DNA of 64,000 nucleotides from a virus: the IMG/VR virus record IMGVR_UViG_3300027759_000002, positions 115,755 through 179,754 of that record. One strand, written 5' to 3'. Position 1 is the stretch's first letter, and the number at the start of each line of letters is the position of its first letter. Below the pieces are notes generated by a model, which saw nothing but the letters and a program-made list of their open reading frames with translations, ran no database searches and was not told where the DNA came from. Both the position numbers and the translations under genes were made by a program. Positions 21,044-29,322 of this stretch are shown here, piece after piece.

Positions 21044-21885
21044 TTATAGGTGCATTTAAAAACTATAACTACGAACAAGTCAAACCTTGGATCGAATCAA
21101 TTAACGAATGTGGTTTTACCGGCGACAAAGTTCTAATTGCAATTGATGCGTCAGAGGAAACAATCAACAAGATTAGACAAGCCGGATTCACTGCAATATC
21201 TGCAAAATCCATGTCAGGCGCAATGTTTCACATGGAACGATTTATTCATATCTATGATTATCTGAAAAAACATAGTGGTCAATATCGTTATGTTGTAAGT
21301 ACAGATGTACGTGATGTAATCTTTCAAAACGATCCAATGGAATATTTGTCTCATATACTGACAGCAAATTCTGGTTATGATTTGATTGGTGTGTCTGAAT
21401 GTATACTAGTTAAAAATGAACACTGGAATCGTGACAACATTTTAAAATGTTTTGGTACATATTTCTATGAAGAAGTTAAAGACTATGAGGTTTTAAATGT
21501 TGGTACGTTAGCTGGCAAGGCACATGTTATTTCTGATTTGTGTGGTATGTTATACCAACTATCTTTGAATAGAGCCGATTGGGTTGCCGACCAAGCTGCA
21601 TATAATGTTTTAATGGGTTGGTATCCATATGTTGATATAACATACATCAGTGGTTTAAATGATGGATTCTGTTGTAACTTACATGTAACAAATAAACCAA
21701 TTGAGAAAGACCAATTTGCACCATTCATTACAGAAAAACATCCAATCTTTGAAGATGGTGTAATGAAAACTGGTGATGGTCAACCATACTACATTGTACA
21801 CCAATATGACCGAGATCCAGAATTGAAGAAATTTTATCATGATAAGTATAAGGTTGAAGAATTAATTACTTTTAGGACAACATAA
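21025..21885 (+). CDS. Glycosyltransferase-like protein (GT-A type)
   Basis: 286 residues with an N-terminal KDLIIGAFKNYNYEQVKPW strand and a STDVRDVIFQNDP element (about 93) containing the D-x-x-D metal site, followed by ADWVADQAAYNVL with the acidic and glutamine residues common in sugar transferases. Substrate unknown. Ends one base before the next ATG (TAATG), so coupled in the glycan block. Confidence 0.75.
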   Translation: MDKKDLIIGAFKNYNYEQVKPWIESINECGFTGDKVLIAIDASEETINKIRQAGFTAISAKSMSGAMFHMERFIHIYDYLKKHSGQYRYVVSTDVRDVIFQNDPMEYLSHILTANSGYDLIGVSECILVKNEHWNRDNILKCFGTYFYEEVKDYEVLNVGTLAGKAHVISDLCGMLYQLSLNRADWVADQAAYNVLMGWYPYVDITYISGLNDGFCCNLHVTNKPIEKDQFAPFITEKHPIFEDGVMKTGDGQPYYIVHQYDRDPELKKFYHDKYKVEELITFRTT

Positions 21886-22688
21886 TGATTACTATTGTTA
21901 CTGCTTTTTATGACATTGGTCGTGGAGAATGGACACCAGACAAAGGCCTGCCACATTATCTACAAAGAACTACTGATACATACATTGAACGTTTTTCACA
22001 CATGGCTCAAATGGAAAATGAGATGGTCGTATTCTCTACGCCAGATATTATTGAGAAACTGAAACCTTTGCGTGGAGACAGACCAACAAAATTTGTTTCG
22101 TTTGATATTTTTAGTAAGTATGCAGATTTGATTAGAGATGTTAACAACATCCAGAAAACTGATGCATTTCAAAATTTAATTATTCCAGAACAGCGAGCAA
22201 ATCCGGAATATTGGAATGCACATTATGTGGTTGTTAACTTTCTCAAGTCGGTGTTTGTCAATCTAGCAATCAAACACAACATGATTAGTAATGAATTAGT
22301 TTCTTGGTTGGATTTTGGTTATTGCCGCACGGCAGAGAAAGTACCTACAAGCAAGAAATGGTCTTATAATTTTGATGTTAATAAGATGCATCTTTTCAAT
22401 TATAAAGAATATGATGATAAACCTATACATGAAATCATTGCAACAAACGATGTTTACATTCTTGGTGCAAAGATTGTTGGTGGTGTAACAGCATGGCCTA
22501 AGTTTGAATCTGCAATGAAAGAGTGTTTGATTGAATTGGGTACGAATGGTTTGATTGATGATGACCAAACACTTATGTTAATGTCATCAATCAAATATCC
22601 GGAATTATTTGAACTACATAAGATTCCAGACCACCAACTCGGACTTGATCCGTTTGTTATTTTTAGTGACTTTAATAAAGAGGTATGA
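21885..22688 (+). CDS. HtrL/YibB-family glycosyltransferase-like protein
   Basis: 267 residues starting ITIVTAFYDIGRGEWTPD, the HtrL/YibB opening, followed by YIERFSHMAQMENEMVVFS and the LVSWLDFGYCR metal-site region (about 140). The bacterial family lies in LPS-core or capsule loci and is thought to transfer sugars. In the phage it follows two other transferases without gaps. Confidence 0.75.
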   Translation: MITIVTAFYDIGRGEWTPDKGLPHYLQRTTDTYIERFSHMAQMENEMVVFSTPDIIEKLKPLRGDRPTKFVSFDIFSKYADLIRDVNNIQKTDAFQNLIIPEQRANPEYWNAHYVVVNFLKSVFVNLAIKHNMISNELVSWLDFGYCRTAEKVPTSKKWSYNFDVNKMHLFNYKEYDDKPIHEIIATNDVYILGAKIVGGVTAWPKFESAMKECLIELGTNGLIDDDQTLMLMSSIKYPELFELHKIPDHQLGLDPFVIFSDFNKEV

Positions 22689-22689
22689 T

Positions 22690-23253
22690 ATGAGTGATAT
22701 AATTAAATTTAATACTGCAACACAAGCATTTGGTGTTGAACGTGGAGTAACCAAGTGTTCAGGTTATGGACTTGGTGAATTGACCAAAGGCATGAAAAAA
22801 GGTTTAGAGATTGGTTGTTCTGAGGCACACACCTCAAAGTTTCTATTGGACACCAATCCAGAATTGACCTTATATTCAATTGATCCTTATGTTGCATACA
22901 CGGACTGGAACGGTAATGTATTGAATGACCGAGAAGAATTCTTTGGCCGTGTCACAAAAGAGATGGCTGTTTATGGTGATAGATTTGTTTTGATTAGAGA
23001 CTTCTCAGACAATGTTGTTGACCAGTTCAATGATGAAGAATTTGATTTTATCTTTATTGATGGATTACACACCTACGAACAATTAACAAAAGACTGTCAC
23101 AACTATTACTCTAAGGTTAAAACTGGTGGTATCTTCTCTGGCCATGATTATCAAACAATTCCTGGTGTGAATAAAGCCGTTGGTGAATTCGCACCAACTA
23201 AAACCGACAAAGTTCTTACAACTGAATGTGATGTTTGGTACTGGTACAAATGA
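22690..23253 (+). CDS. Class I methyltransferase (Methyltransf_24 type)
   Basis: 187 residues. Motif I KGLEIGCSEAHTSKFLL (about 37-53), LYSIDPY with the SAM-ribose acid, FDFIFIDGLHTYEQLTKD (about 118) and a GHDYQTIPGV element, matching SAM enzymes that act on sugars and other small substrates. ATG 22690 is one base after the preceding stop. It probably completes a modified sugar made by the neighbouring transferases; this is inference. Confidence 0.78.
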   Translation: MSDIIKFNTATQAFGVERGVTKCSGYGLGELTKGMKKGLEIGCSEAHTSKFLLDTNPELTLYSIDPYVAYTDWNGNVLNDREEFFGRVTKEMAVYGDRFVLIRDFSDNVVDQFNDEEFDFIFIDGLHTYEQLTKDCHNYYSKVKTGGIFSGHDYQTIPGVNKAVGEFAPTKTDKVLTTECDVWYWYK

Positions 23254-23924
23254 AATCAATTTTTATCATAACATCTTGTTTGATACCTGCAATTGGTGTC
23301 TTTAGTCCAGAAGAACGTCTGAAACAAACACTAGAGACTGTTGATTCTATTAGAAATAAATCTCCAGATTCATTCATCGTACTTTCCGATGTATCAATAC
23401 AATCATTGACAGACCAGTATTCAGAACTTGTTTCTAAGGTTGACTTATTCTTAAATTTGAATCAAGTTGATTTTTTACTACACTTTACCAAAAACGGAAT
23501 GAAAAGCCAAGGTGAATGTGCGATGATGCATGTTGTATTGGACTATCTAAAACAGAATTCAGAATTATTAGAAGGTGTTGACCGCATATTTAAAATAACT
23601 GGTCGTCTACAACTTGATGATGGTTTTGATATTAATCACTATGATGGGTTGAATGGTAAATATGTATTCAAGGAACGCATACCAACATGGATGAGTGAAC
23701 CTATTCACGGAGCAACTCATGTTTTTGATACTCGCCTTTGGTCTATGTGTACGTCTTTGATTGATACTCATAAACAAGCCTTAGAAAAAGTGTTCCCTCT
23801 ATTAGGTCCAATAGACTTGGAACACGCATATTTTGCCGTTTTAGATAAAGAAAAAGTAGTAGAATTTGATAGAGTGTATTGCAGGGGCCAAGTGGCCTCA
23901 ACGGGTGAGTGGAAATTTGATTGA
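23250..23924 (+). CDS. Putative glycosyltransferase-like protein, 224 aa
   Basis: Starts at ATG 23250, overlapping the preceding stop (ATGA). It has a Rossmann-like N-terminus (KSIFIITSCLIPAIG) and FKITGRLQLDDGFDI near residue 113, a pattern seen in uncharacterised polysaccharide transferases where it forms the DxD region. Last gene of the glycan block, followed by a gap and a strong promoter. Confidence 0.55.
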   Translation: MKSIFIITSCLIPAIGVFSPEERLKQTLETVDSIRNKSPDSFIVLSDVSIQSLTDQYSELVSKVDLFLNLNQVDFLLHFTKNGMKSQGECAMMHVVLDYLKQNSELLEGVDRIFKITGRLQLDDGFDINHYDGLNGKYVFKERIPTWMSEPIHGATHVFDTRLWSMCTSLIDTHKQALEKVFPLLGPIDLEHAYFAVLDKEKVVEFDRVYCRGQVASTGEWKFD

Positions 23925-23953
23925 TATAGAGTACTATATATCTAAGCCAAGAT

Positions 23954-23994
23954 TTGACAGATTTGTGAATCTGTGGTATAATCCATTATAAATA
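23954..23994 (+). promoter_or_regulatory. Tandem sigma70 and T4-type late promoters
   Basis: TTGACA (23954-23959), 17 bp, TATAAT (23977-23982), followed at once by TATAAATA (23987-23994), the T4 late consensus. Both would drive the 24039 operon. Confidence 0.85.
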
Positions 23995-24038
23995 ACCCTA
24001 CAGACAACCAAAGTGTGTTGTAATTCAATAGGTAGACA

Positions 24039-25241
24039 ATGTTATCATTCAAAACTTTTTTAACCGAGCAAGAGGATCCTGAAGAAGGCGCCAGCCGTCA
24101 GATTAAACATTTGACGCATGTGGAAGACCGTCCTCTACAAAATGGTGAAAAAGGTGCGGCACATGCCATCAAATCATTGTCAGCTGCAGCAGAACACATT
24201 AAGGCTGGTAATAAATCATCCGAACTAACCACAAAATATGATGGTTCACCAGCACTTGTTTATGGTCATCATCCAAAGACTGGTAAATTCTTTGTTGCAT
24301 CAAAGTCCGCTTTCAATAAGACACCAAAGATTAACTACACACCAAAAGATGTAGATATGAATCATGGCCACGCACCTGGTCTGGCCGCAAAGTTAAAAGA
24401 TGCACTAACGCATTTACCTAAGATTGCACCTAAGAGTGGTGTGTATCAAGGTGATATGATGTTTGGTACAGACAAAGAAGATAAGAAAACTGAAAAGGGT
24501 GGTGGCACATCGTTTCATCCTAATCCTTCTGGCCTGACATATACTGCACACGGAACACACGAAGGCGGAGTTAAGAAGGCAAAAATTGGTGTTGTAACAC
24601 ACTTATCATATCAAGGTAAAGATGCTGCAAGTCTAAATGCATCACATGAAGTAGACCACGAAAACTTCAATAAACACTCTGATGTATTCTCTGTTGATCC
24701 AAGAATGGACACATCAAAGGTGCATTTCAGTCCAGAAGAACAAAAGAAATTTACTAAACACATTACTGCAGCTCAAGCAGTACATGATACACATGGCGGT
24801 GACATGTATGCTGGTACTAGTGAACACCATGGTGTTGGTGGTTCATTAGAAACTTATATTAACCACACTGTGCGTACAGGTGAAGAATCTAACCATAAAA
24901 ACTTTAAGTCTTGGTTAGAAACAAACAAAAATAAAGCAATTGACAAACTTAAAGTCGAAAAGAACAAGAAGGTCAAACAATCAGCTTTAAAAGATGAATT
25001 GGGTAAAGTTGAACGTAATAAAAAACACTACAATAATCTTTTCAAAATGCATGGTGAGTTGCAGAAGGCTAAAGATACACTTATTGGTGTTATGAATCAA
25101 CACCAAGAGTTTCAACACACACACGGCGGAGAATCTGCGAATCCTGAGGGATATGTTTTTCATCACGGTAAAGAATCGGATAAATTAGTTAATCGTGCGG
25201 AATTCTCTCGTAGAAATTTTGCTGGAATAAGAAACATATGA
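24039..25241 (+). CDS. DUF6267-like protein with nucleotidyltransferase (ligase-like) motifs
   Basis: 400 residues. LTTKYDGSPALVYG (about 63-76) has the K-x-D-G motif I of ATP-dependent RNA/DNA ligases; near the C-terminus NPEGYVFHHG and KLVNRAEFSRR match motifs IV and V. The N-terminus MLSFKTFLTEQE looks like a T4 capsid-targeting peptide ending in a gp21-type cleavage site (L-x-E). Prediction: a covalent nucleotidyltransferase packaged in the head. Its product overlaps the next gene. Confidence 0.65.
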   Translation: MLSFKTFLTEQEDPEEGASRQIKHLTHVEDRPLQNGEKGAAHAIKSLSAAAEHIKAGNKSSELTTKYDGSPALVYGHHPKTGKFFVASKSAFNKTPKINYTPKDVDMNHGHAPGLAAKLKDALTHLPKIAPKSGVYQGDMMFGTDKEDKKTEKGGGTSFHPNPSGLTYTAHGTHEGGVKKAKIGVVTHLSYQGKDAASLNASHEVDHENFNKHSDVFSVDPRMDTSKVHFSPEEQKKFTKHITAAQAVHDTHGGDMYAGTSEHHGVGGSLETYINHTVRTGEESNHKNFKSWLETNKNKAIDKLKVEKNKKVKQSALKDELGKVERNKKHYNNLFKMHGELQKAKDTLIGVMNQHQEFQHTHGGESANPEGYVFHHGKESDKLVNRAEFSRRNFAGIRNI

Positions 25242-26992
25242 AAAAGTTTTTAGAAAAACTACACGAAGATGCTCAAACTCACACACCAGTTGTGATGGCA
25301 TTTGGTCGCATGAATCCACCAACCATTGGCCACGCCAAAGTGATTGATAGAGTGAAACAACTTGCAAAAGACTACAAGGCACCACACCACATTATTGTGT
25401 CACATTCTATGGACACAAAGAAGAATCCATTAGACCTTGCGAGTAAAATCAAACACGCAAAGAGATTTTTCCCTGACACAAACATTACCGGTTCAAGTAA
25501 AGAGAAACCAACATTTTTACAACATGCAGCTGCACTACATCAAGCAGGCCATGACCACTTGATAATGGTTGCAGGCTCAGACCGTATTCCAGAATACGAA
25601 CAAAAATTGAATCAGTATAATGGAGAAGGTCCAGGAAAGTTATTCAATTTCAAAAAGATAGAAGTTAAATCTGCTGGTCAACGTGACCCCGATGCAGAAG
25701 GTGCAGAAGGTATGTCTGCTTCCAAGATGCGTGACCATGCAAAGAGTGGTGATTTCAATTCGTTCAGACAAGGTGTTCCTGCACATGTTCCAGACAATCA
25801 TGCTAGAGCATTGTTTCGTGATGTTCGTAAAGGTATGGGATTGAATGAAGAATTCAATCGTGGACTATTTAAAGCAATCTTTGTGACTGGTGGACCAGGT
25901 TCAGGTAAAGACATTATCATACGTGAAGCAATTGCTGAGAGTAAATCAGTAGAATTGAATTCAGTACAAGCATTTGACTTATTGATGGACAAACAAAAAC
26001 TGTCCGAAAAAACAACCGACTATCGTAGAGAAGCTATTCGTAATCGTGGTCCACTAATTATTAATGGACCTGCTGATGACCATACTAGAATAATTACCAT
26101 TAGAGAAGAACTAGAAGAATTTGGTTATGAAACTGTTATGGTATTTGTTGATACAACCAATGAAGCCAGTAAAGAACGTAATGAGAAGTTGACCAAGTCA
26201 ATTTCAGAATCAGTTAGATATGATAAGTGGCAATTAGCACAAACTTCAAAAGAAGCATATCGTCAGAATTTTTCCAATTTTATAGATTTCAATAATAGTT
26301 CAACCTTCGAAGAAATTCAAGAAGACATTACTGACACTTACGGAAAAATAAATAGGTTCATTGAGGACAAAAATTACAATGAAATTGCGTTCTCTTGGTT
26401 GGAAAGTCGTGGTAAAATTAGTATCACATCATTATTTAAGGAAAATGAAAATGTTAAGAAAAATTCTAGATTTTTTGAAAGTTACAAAACCAAACGCACC
26501 AGTGGAAGTCCAACTCTCAACACCGGTACCGGTCCAAGAGCCGAAGGTCCAGGAAGTGAACTCCCAGATAATCGTGCCAGCGACTCCAATGCCGACAACA
26601 TCAAGTGGGACGGAAACAAAAAGCGAGGAAGTTACACCTTCAAAACCTACAGTGAAGAAAGCCCCAGCCTCAAAGTCAGTCCAATCCCCAAAGAAGACAA
26701 CTTCTCCAAGGACAAGGAAAAAGTAAAACGTAATCGTTTCAGAGATTCACCAACTGTTAATCAACGTATGAGAAACATAACAACAGTTGGTCCAGAATTT
26801 GATACACGCCAACAGGGTACAGTATACCCTATGTCTGGTCTAGGCGATGTAACATACAGAGAATCGTTTAATGATCCTTCCGATTCTGAAATGGGTGTGG
26901 TTGGTGTTTTAGGTGGTGCAACAAATAAAGAACCAATGGAAAATCCAAGAGATAAATTTGGTTCAAGTTCAATAAAGAAGAAAAAGAAATGA
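25238..26992 (+). CDS. HxGH nucleotidyltransferase fused to a P-loop kinase-like domain
   Basis: 584 residues. The N-terminal domain has MAFGRMNPPTIGHAKVIDR (about 19-37, HxGH-type site) and GMSASKMRDHAKSGD (about 160), matching cytidylyl/adenylyltransferases such as NadM. The second domain starts IFVTGGPGSGKDIIIREA (Walker A, about 214), then a helical region and a disordered Pro/Gly/Ser-rich tail. It resembles the NadR-like order of NMN adenylyltransferase plus kinase, though NAD chemistry is only a guess. The N-terminus MKKFLEKLHED is capsid-targeting-like. A second frame is open over 26451-26726. Confidence 0.75.
   Translation: MKKFLEKLHEDAQTHTPVVMAFGRMNPPTIGHAKVIDRVKQLAKDYKAPHHIIVSHSMDTKKNPLDLASKIKHAKRFFPDTNITGSSKEKPTFLQHAAALHQAGHDHLIMVAGSDRIPEYEQKLNQYNGEGPGKLFNFKKIEVKSAGQRDPDAEGAEGMSASKMRDHAKSGDFNSFRQGVPAHVPDNHARALFRDVRKGMGLNEEFNRGLFKAIFVTGGPGSGKDIIIREAIAESKSVELNSVQAFDLLMDKQKLSEKTTDYRREAIRNRGPLIINGPADDHTRIITIREELEEFGYETVMVFVDTTNEASKERNEKLTKSISESVRYDKWQLAQTSKEAYRQNFSNFIDFNNSSTFEEIQEDITDTYGKINRFIEDKNYNEIAFSWLESRGKISITSLFKENENVKKNSRFFESYKTKRTSGSPTLNTGTGPRAEGPGSELPDNRASDSNADNIKWDGNKKRGSYTFKTYSEESPSLKVSPIPKEDNFSKDKEKVKRNRFRDSPTVNQRMRNITTVGPEFDTRQQGTVYPMSGLGDVTYRESFNDPSDSEMGVVGVLGGATNKEPMENPRDKFGSSSIKKKKK
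26451..26726 (+). CDS. Candidate overprinted gene, 91 aa, within the nucleotidyltransferase-kinase gene
   Basis: A second frame inside 25238-26992 reads MLRKILDFLKVTKPNAPVEV and then a Pro/Val/Thr/Lys-rich tail ending SPRTRKK. AAGGA (26438-26442) lies 8 bases before ATG 26451, a good RBS. The stretch is more C-rich than its surroundings, as expected if two frames constrain it. It could equally be chance openness in a low-complexity region. Confidence 0.4.
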   Translation: MLRKILDFLKVTKPNAPVEVQLSTPVPVQEPKVQEVNSQIIVPATPMPTTSSGTETKSEEVTPSKPTVKKAPASKSVQSPKKTTSPRTRKK

Positions 26993-27201
26993 AAAAATTC
27001 ACAGAGTTTGTGAGAGAATCTACACCAGAAACATCACACCATGATGCTCAAGAAATCAAACGTCAAAAGACACACTTGATGGACAAAGCAAAAGAGTATG
27101 GTGACCAAGCACAAAAAGAAAAACATTTCGGCCACGGTGGAGCAGCAGAAGCTAAAGGTGAGACCATGGTTGCAGCTGCAAAAAATATTAAAGGAGATTA
27201 A
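26989..27201 (+). CDS. Small capsid-internal-type protein, 70 aa
   Basis: Starts MKKFTEFVRES, a T4-like capsid-targeting peptide with V-R-E cleavage site, followed by a highly charged helical body (KRQKTHLMDKAKEYGDQAQK) and GHGGAAEAKGETMVAAAK. ATGA overlap with the upstream gene. Probably packaged in the head; molecular function unknown. Confidence 0.65.
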   Translation: MKKFTEFVRESTPETSHHDAQEIKRQKTHLMDKAKEYGDQAQKEKHFGHGGAAEAKGETMVAAAKNIKGD

Positions 27202-27202
27202 C

Positions 27203-27682
27203 ATGATAAACTTAAAAAAGAACGATGCACTTGCTGATGCGGTAAAAGAAATTTTACAACAAGAGGCACTAAAAGGCAATCAACATTTAATTGATAAAAA
27301 TAAGAACAATGAAGTTGATGCACACGATTTCAAAATTCTTCGTGGCGAAAAGAAAACCGTCAAAGAAGAAGAAACCGTTGAAGAAGGTCTTAAAGATATT
27401 GCCAAGAAAGCTTTCAAAGCTTTGACTGGTGGTTCAGATGAAGACCAACGTAAAAATCTACAAAAGAAAATGGGCGTTCCACAAACTGGTAAAAAACCAG
27501 TAAAAGAAGAAGTTCAAGGTAAAACTTTGAAACAATTCAAAGAAGGTTGGGATGAAATGATGGCTGACGTTAAGAAACGTGGCGAACCACAACCAAACGG
27601 TGGATCAGGTAAAAAACAAGGTTCTGCATATGGTGGTTCTAAACAAAAAGACAAGCCAGAACAGGACACAGAAAAAAAGTAA
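27203..27682 (+). CDS. Virion-operon protein, 159 aa, with likely -1 frameshift extension
   Basis: Starts at ATG 27203 behind AAAGGAG. Mostly Lys/Glu-rich helices; DKNKNNEVDAHDFKIL resembles a calcium-loop or dockerin-like element (about 30-45). The zero frame ends E-K-K-stop at A AAA AAG TAA (27673-27682). That heptamer is the classic bacterial -1 slip site, in phase, and a -1 shift adds 49 residues. Part of the head or virion operon; role unknown. Confidence 0.75.
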   Translation: MINLKKNDALADAVKEILQQEALKGNQHLIDKNKNNEVDAHDFKILRGEKKTVKEEETVEEGLKDIAKKAFKALTGGSDEDQRKNLQKKMGVPQTGKKPVKEEVQGKTLKQFKEGWDEMMADVKKRGEPQPNGGSGKKQGSAYGGSKQKDKPEQDTEKK

Positions 27683-27828
27683 CTGAGGCAAAGGGACCAA
27701 CCAGTCAGGAAGACGGACCTTTTGTCTCTAGTATTAATGATACACACGATTTAAAACCACTGAACCATGCAAGGTACTTGGCCAAAAAATCTTTAAATAG
27801 AGTTCAAAAAGAAATGATGAACAAATAA
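27679..27828 (+). CDS. -1 frame extension of the 27203 gene (49 codons)
   Basis: Open in frame -1 relative to the gene before it, with no usable start codon: the frame is open from 27640 but has no ATG or GTG until just before its stop. It reads VTEAKGPTSQEDGPF and ends NHARYLAKKSLNRVQKEMM. Entry by slippage on A AAA AAG at 27673-27679 is the simplest explanation; a one-base homopolymer assembly error is the alternative. An SD-like AGGA at 27663-27666 may stimulate slippage as in dnaX. Confidence 0.6.
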   Translation, partial: VTEAKGPTSQEDGPFVSSINDTHDLKPLNHARYLAKKSLNRVQKEMMNK

Positions 27829-27837
27829 GGCACAATA

Positions 27838-29286
27838 ATGAGCAAAGCACAAACATTAAAATCTATAGTTAAAAGGGGGGGTGCAGAAAAGCCTTCTTTC
27901 GGAACTAATCCTTGGGATCCATGGTCCGCAAAAGCTAATATTGCGGAAGATGCTGCTTTGGATCAATATTTGACTTCTAGAGGTATCAATCCAAAACATG
28001 TTTCTAAAGACCAAAAGGTTGCACATTCCAAGATGGGACAATTCATCAAATGGAAAAGAGACCATATGTCAGAAGCAGTTGACAGAAAAGATACTATTAC
28101 TTTTGACATTCCTTTATTGATTCGTGTTTTGGAATTTACTAGAGAAGATTTGAAGACTGATATCAACTTACACAAGATGGTTGAGAGACTATTGAACATT
28201 CGTGGTAAAGGCACATTGACCATGAATGAATATGGTAAAATTGTCAAAGAAGAATATGCAGAAGAAGAAGTGGAACAGATTGTTGAAATAACAACTACTG
28301 GTTATCACAAAGCTGCAATTAAGAGTAGACAAGATGCTGCTGTTAAAGTCATGTCCAGTATGGGTAAAGACAAAACAGCAAAAACAAAACTTGATGCTCG
28401 TAATCGTGGATTAAAACGACTTGGTGATAGAACATCAGCCGAAATGAAGAAGGCCAATTCTGGTCCACAAAAACCAGTACACCATCCAGCCAGCAGTATG
28501 AGTTCACCACAAGCATACTATGCATCTAAGAAACCAGGTGAATACACTGGTGATTCTGTTCAATATTCAGCTGATACTAATGTCATTTCTGAAATCAGTA
28601 GTGCAACTTTGGATAGTTACAAAGAAAAGGCTAAGAAGTCTGCTGACGAACTATCATCAAAAGGTGAATATAGAAAATCTACAAATCGCTGGTCTAATGT
28701 TATGAAAGCCACCGGTAAACAGATTGACAAGACAACTGCTGATATTAAGAAGTCTTTGAATAAAGAAGAAACTGAGCAAGTGCAAGAAGTTGCACCTCCA
28801 GGTTTCGAAGGTACTGTCAAAGCAATGAAAAAGTACAAAGGTATTGATAATCCTTGGGCTCTTGCATGGTCCATGAAGAACAAAGGTTATAAGTCACATA
28901 AGAAGGCTGACGGTACACCTAAGAATGAAAACTATCAGGATCCGCAAGCCGCTTCATCAATGCCTGGTGATTGTGCAAATAGTCCCGATGATGTTGAACA
29001 ACCAAAGAATAAAAAGTTGATTCAAATGTCTAAGTCTGCTCGAATCATTAAAAACCTTTACAAAAAGAAAGGTATGAAAGAGGAAACTTACGACCATGAA
29101 AAGGAAGACAAATCTGTTGCAACATATGGTAAAAAACCAAAGATGCAACAAGTTAGTGCTGATTTGGAAGAACCGCAAGCCGCAGCCGTATTAACAGGCG
29201 GTACTACCTTGACTGGTGAAAAAAGAGATACCATCGAAATCGACCCTATGATGAAGATGCGTAAACCAATTTCTGGAAAAAGATAA
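27838..29286 (+). CDS. Probable virion-associated protein, 482 aa
   Basis: Hydrophilic and helical, with no signal peptide or known enzyme motif. N-terminal FGTNPWDPWSAKANI, a middle region rich in Lys, Ser and Gln, and APPGFEGTVKAMKKYKGI followed by NPWALAWSMKNKGYKSH (about 320-357), a motif common in phage internal or structural proteins. Placed between head-type genes and a structural-type gene with a late promoter. Function unknown. Confidence 0.6.
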   Translation: MSKAQTLKSIVKRGGAEKPSFGTNPWDPWSAKANIAEDAALDQYLTSRGINPKHVSKDQKVAHSKMGQFIKWKRDHMSEAVDRKDTITFDIPLLIRVLEFTREDLKTDINLHKMVERLLNIRGKGTLTMNEYGKIVKEEYAEEEVEQIVEITTTGYHKAAIKSRQDAAVKVMSSMGKDKTAKTKLDARNRGLKRLGDRTSAEMKKANSGPQKPVHHPASSMSSPQAYYASKKPGEYTGDSVQYSADTNVISEISSATLDSYKEKAKKSADELSSKGEYRKSTNRWSNVMKATGKQIDKTTADIKKSLNKEETEQVQEVAPPGFEGTVKAMKKYKGIDNPWALAWSMKNKGYKSHKKADGTPKNENYQDPQAASSMPGDCANSPDDVEQPKNKKLIQMSKSARIIKNLYKKKGMKEETYDHEKEDKSVATYGKKPKMQQVSADLEEPQAAAVLTGGTTLTGEKRDTIEIDPMMKMRKPISGKR

Positions 29287-29290
29287 ATAG
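29282..29290 (+). promoter_or_regulatory. T4-type late promoter (GATAAATAG)
   Basis: GATAAATAG at 29282-29290, 33 bases before ATG 29323, overlapping the end of the upstream gene; no sigma70 promoter is present here. Confidence 0.6.
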
Positions 29291-29322
29291 TAAATATAAC
29301 CCACGGTTAAAAGGAGAATAAC

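Noticed and set aside
20321-23924. Glycan gene block as a DNA-base modification cluster
   Set aside because: The transferases resemble polysaccharide or HtrL-type enzymes and no base-synthesis gene (hydroxymethylase or similar) is nearby; envelope or virion glycans are more likely.
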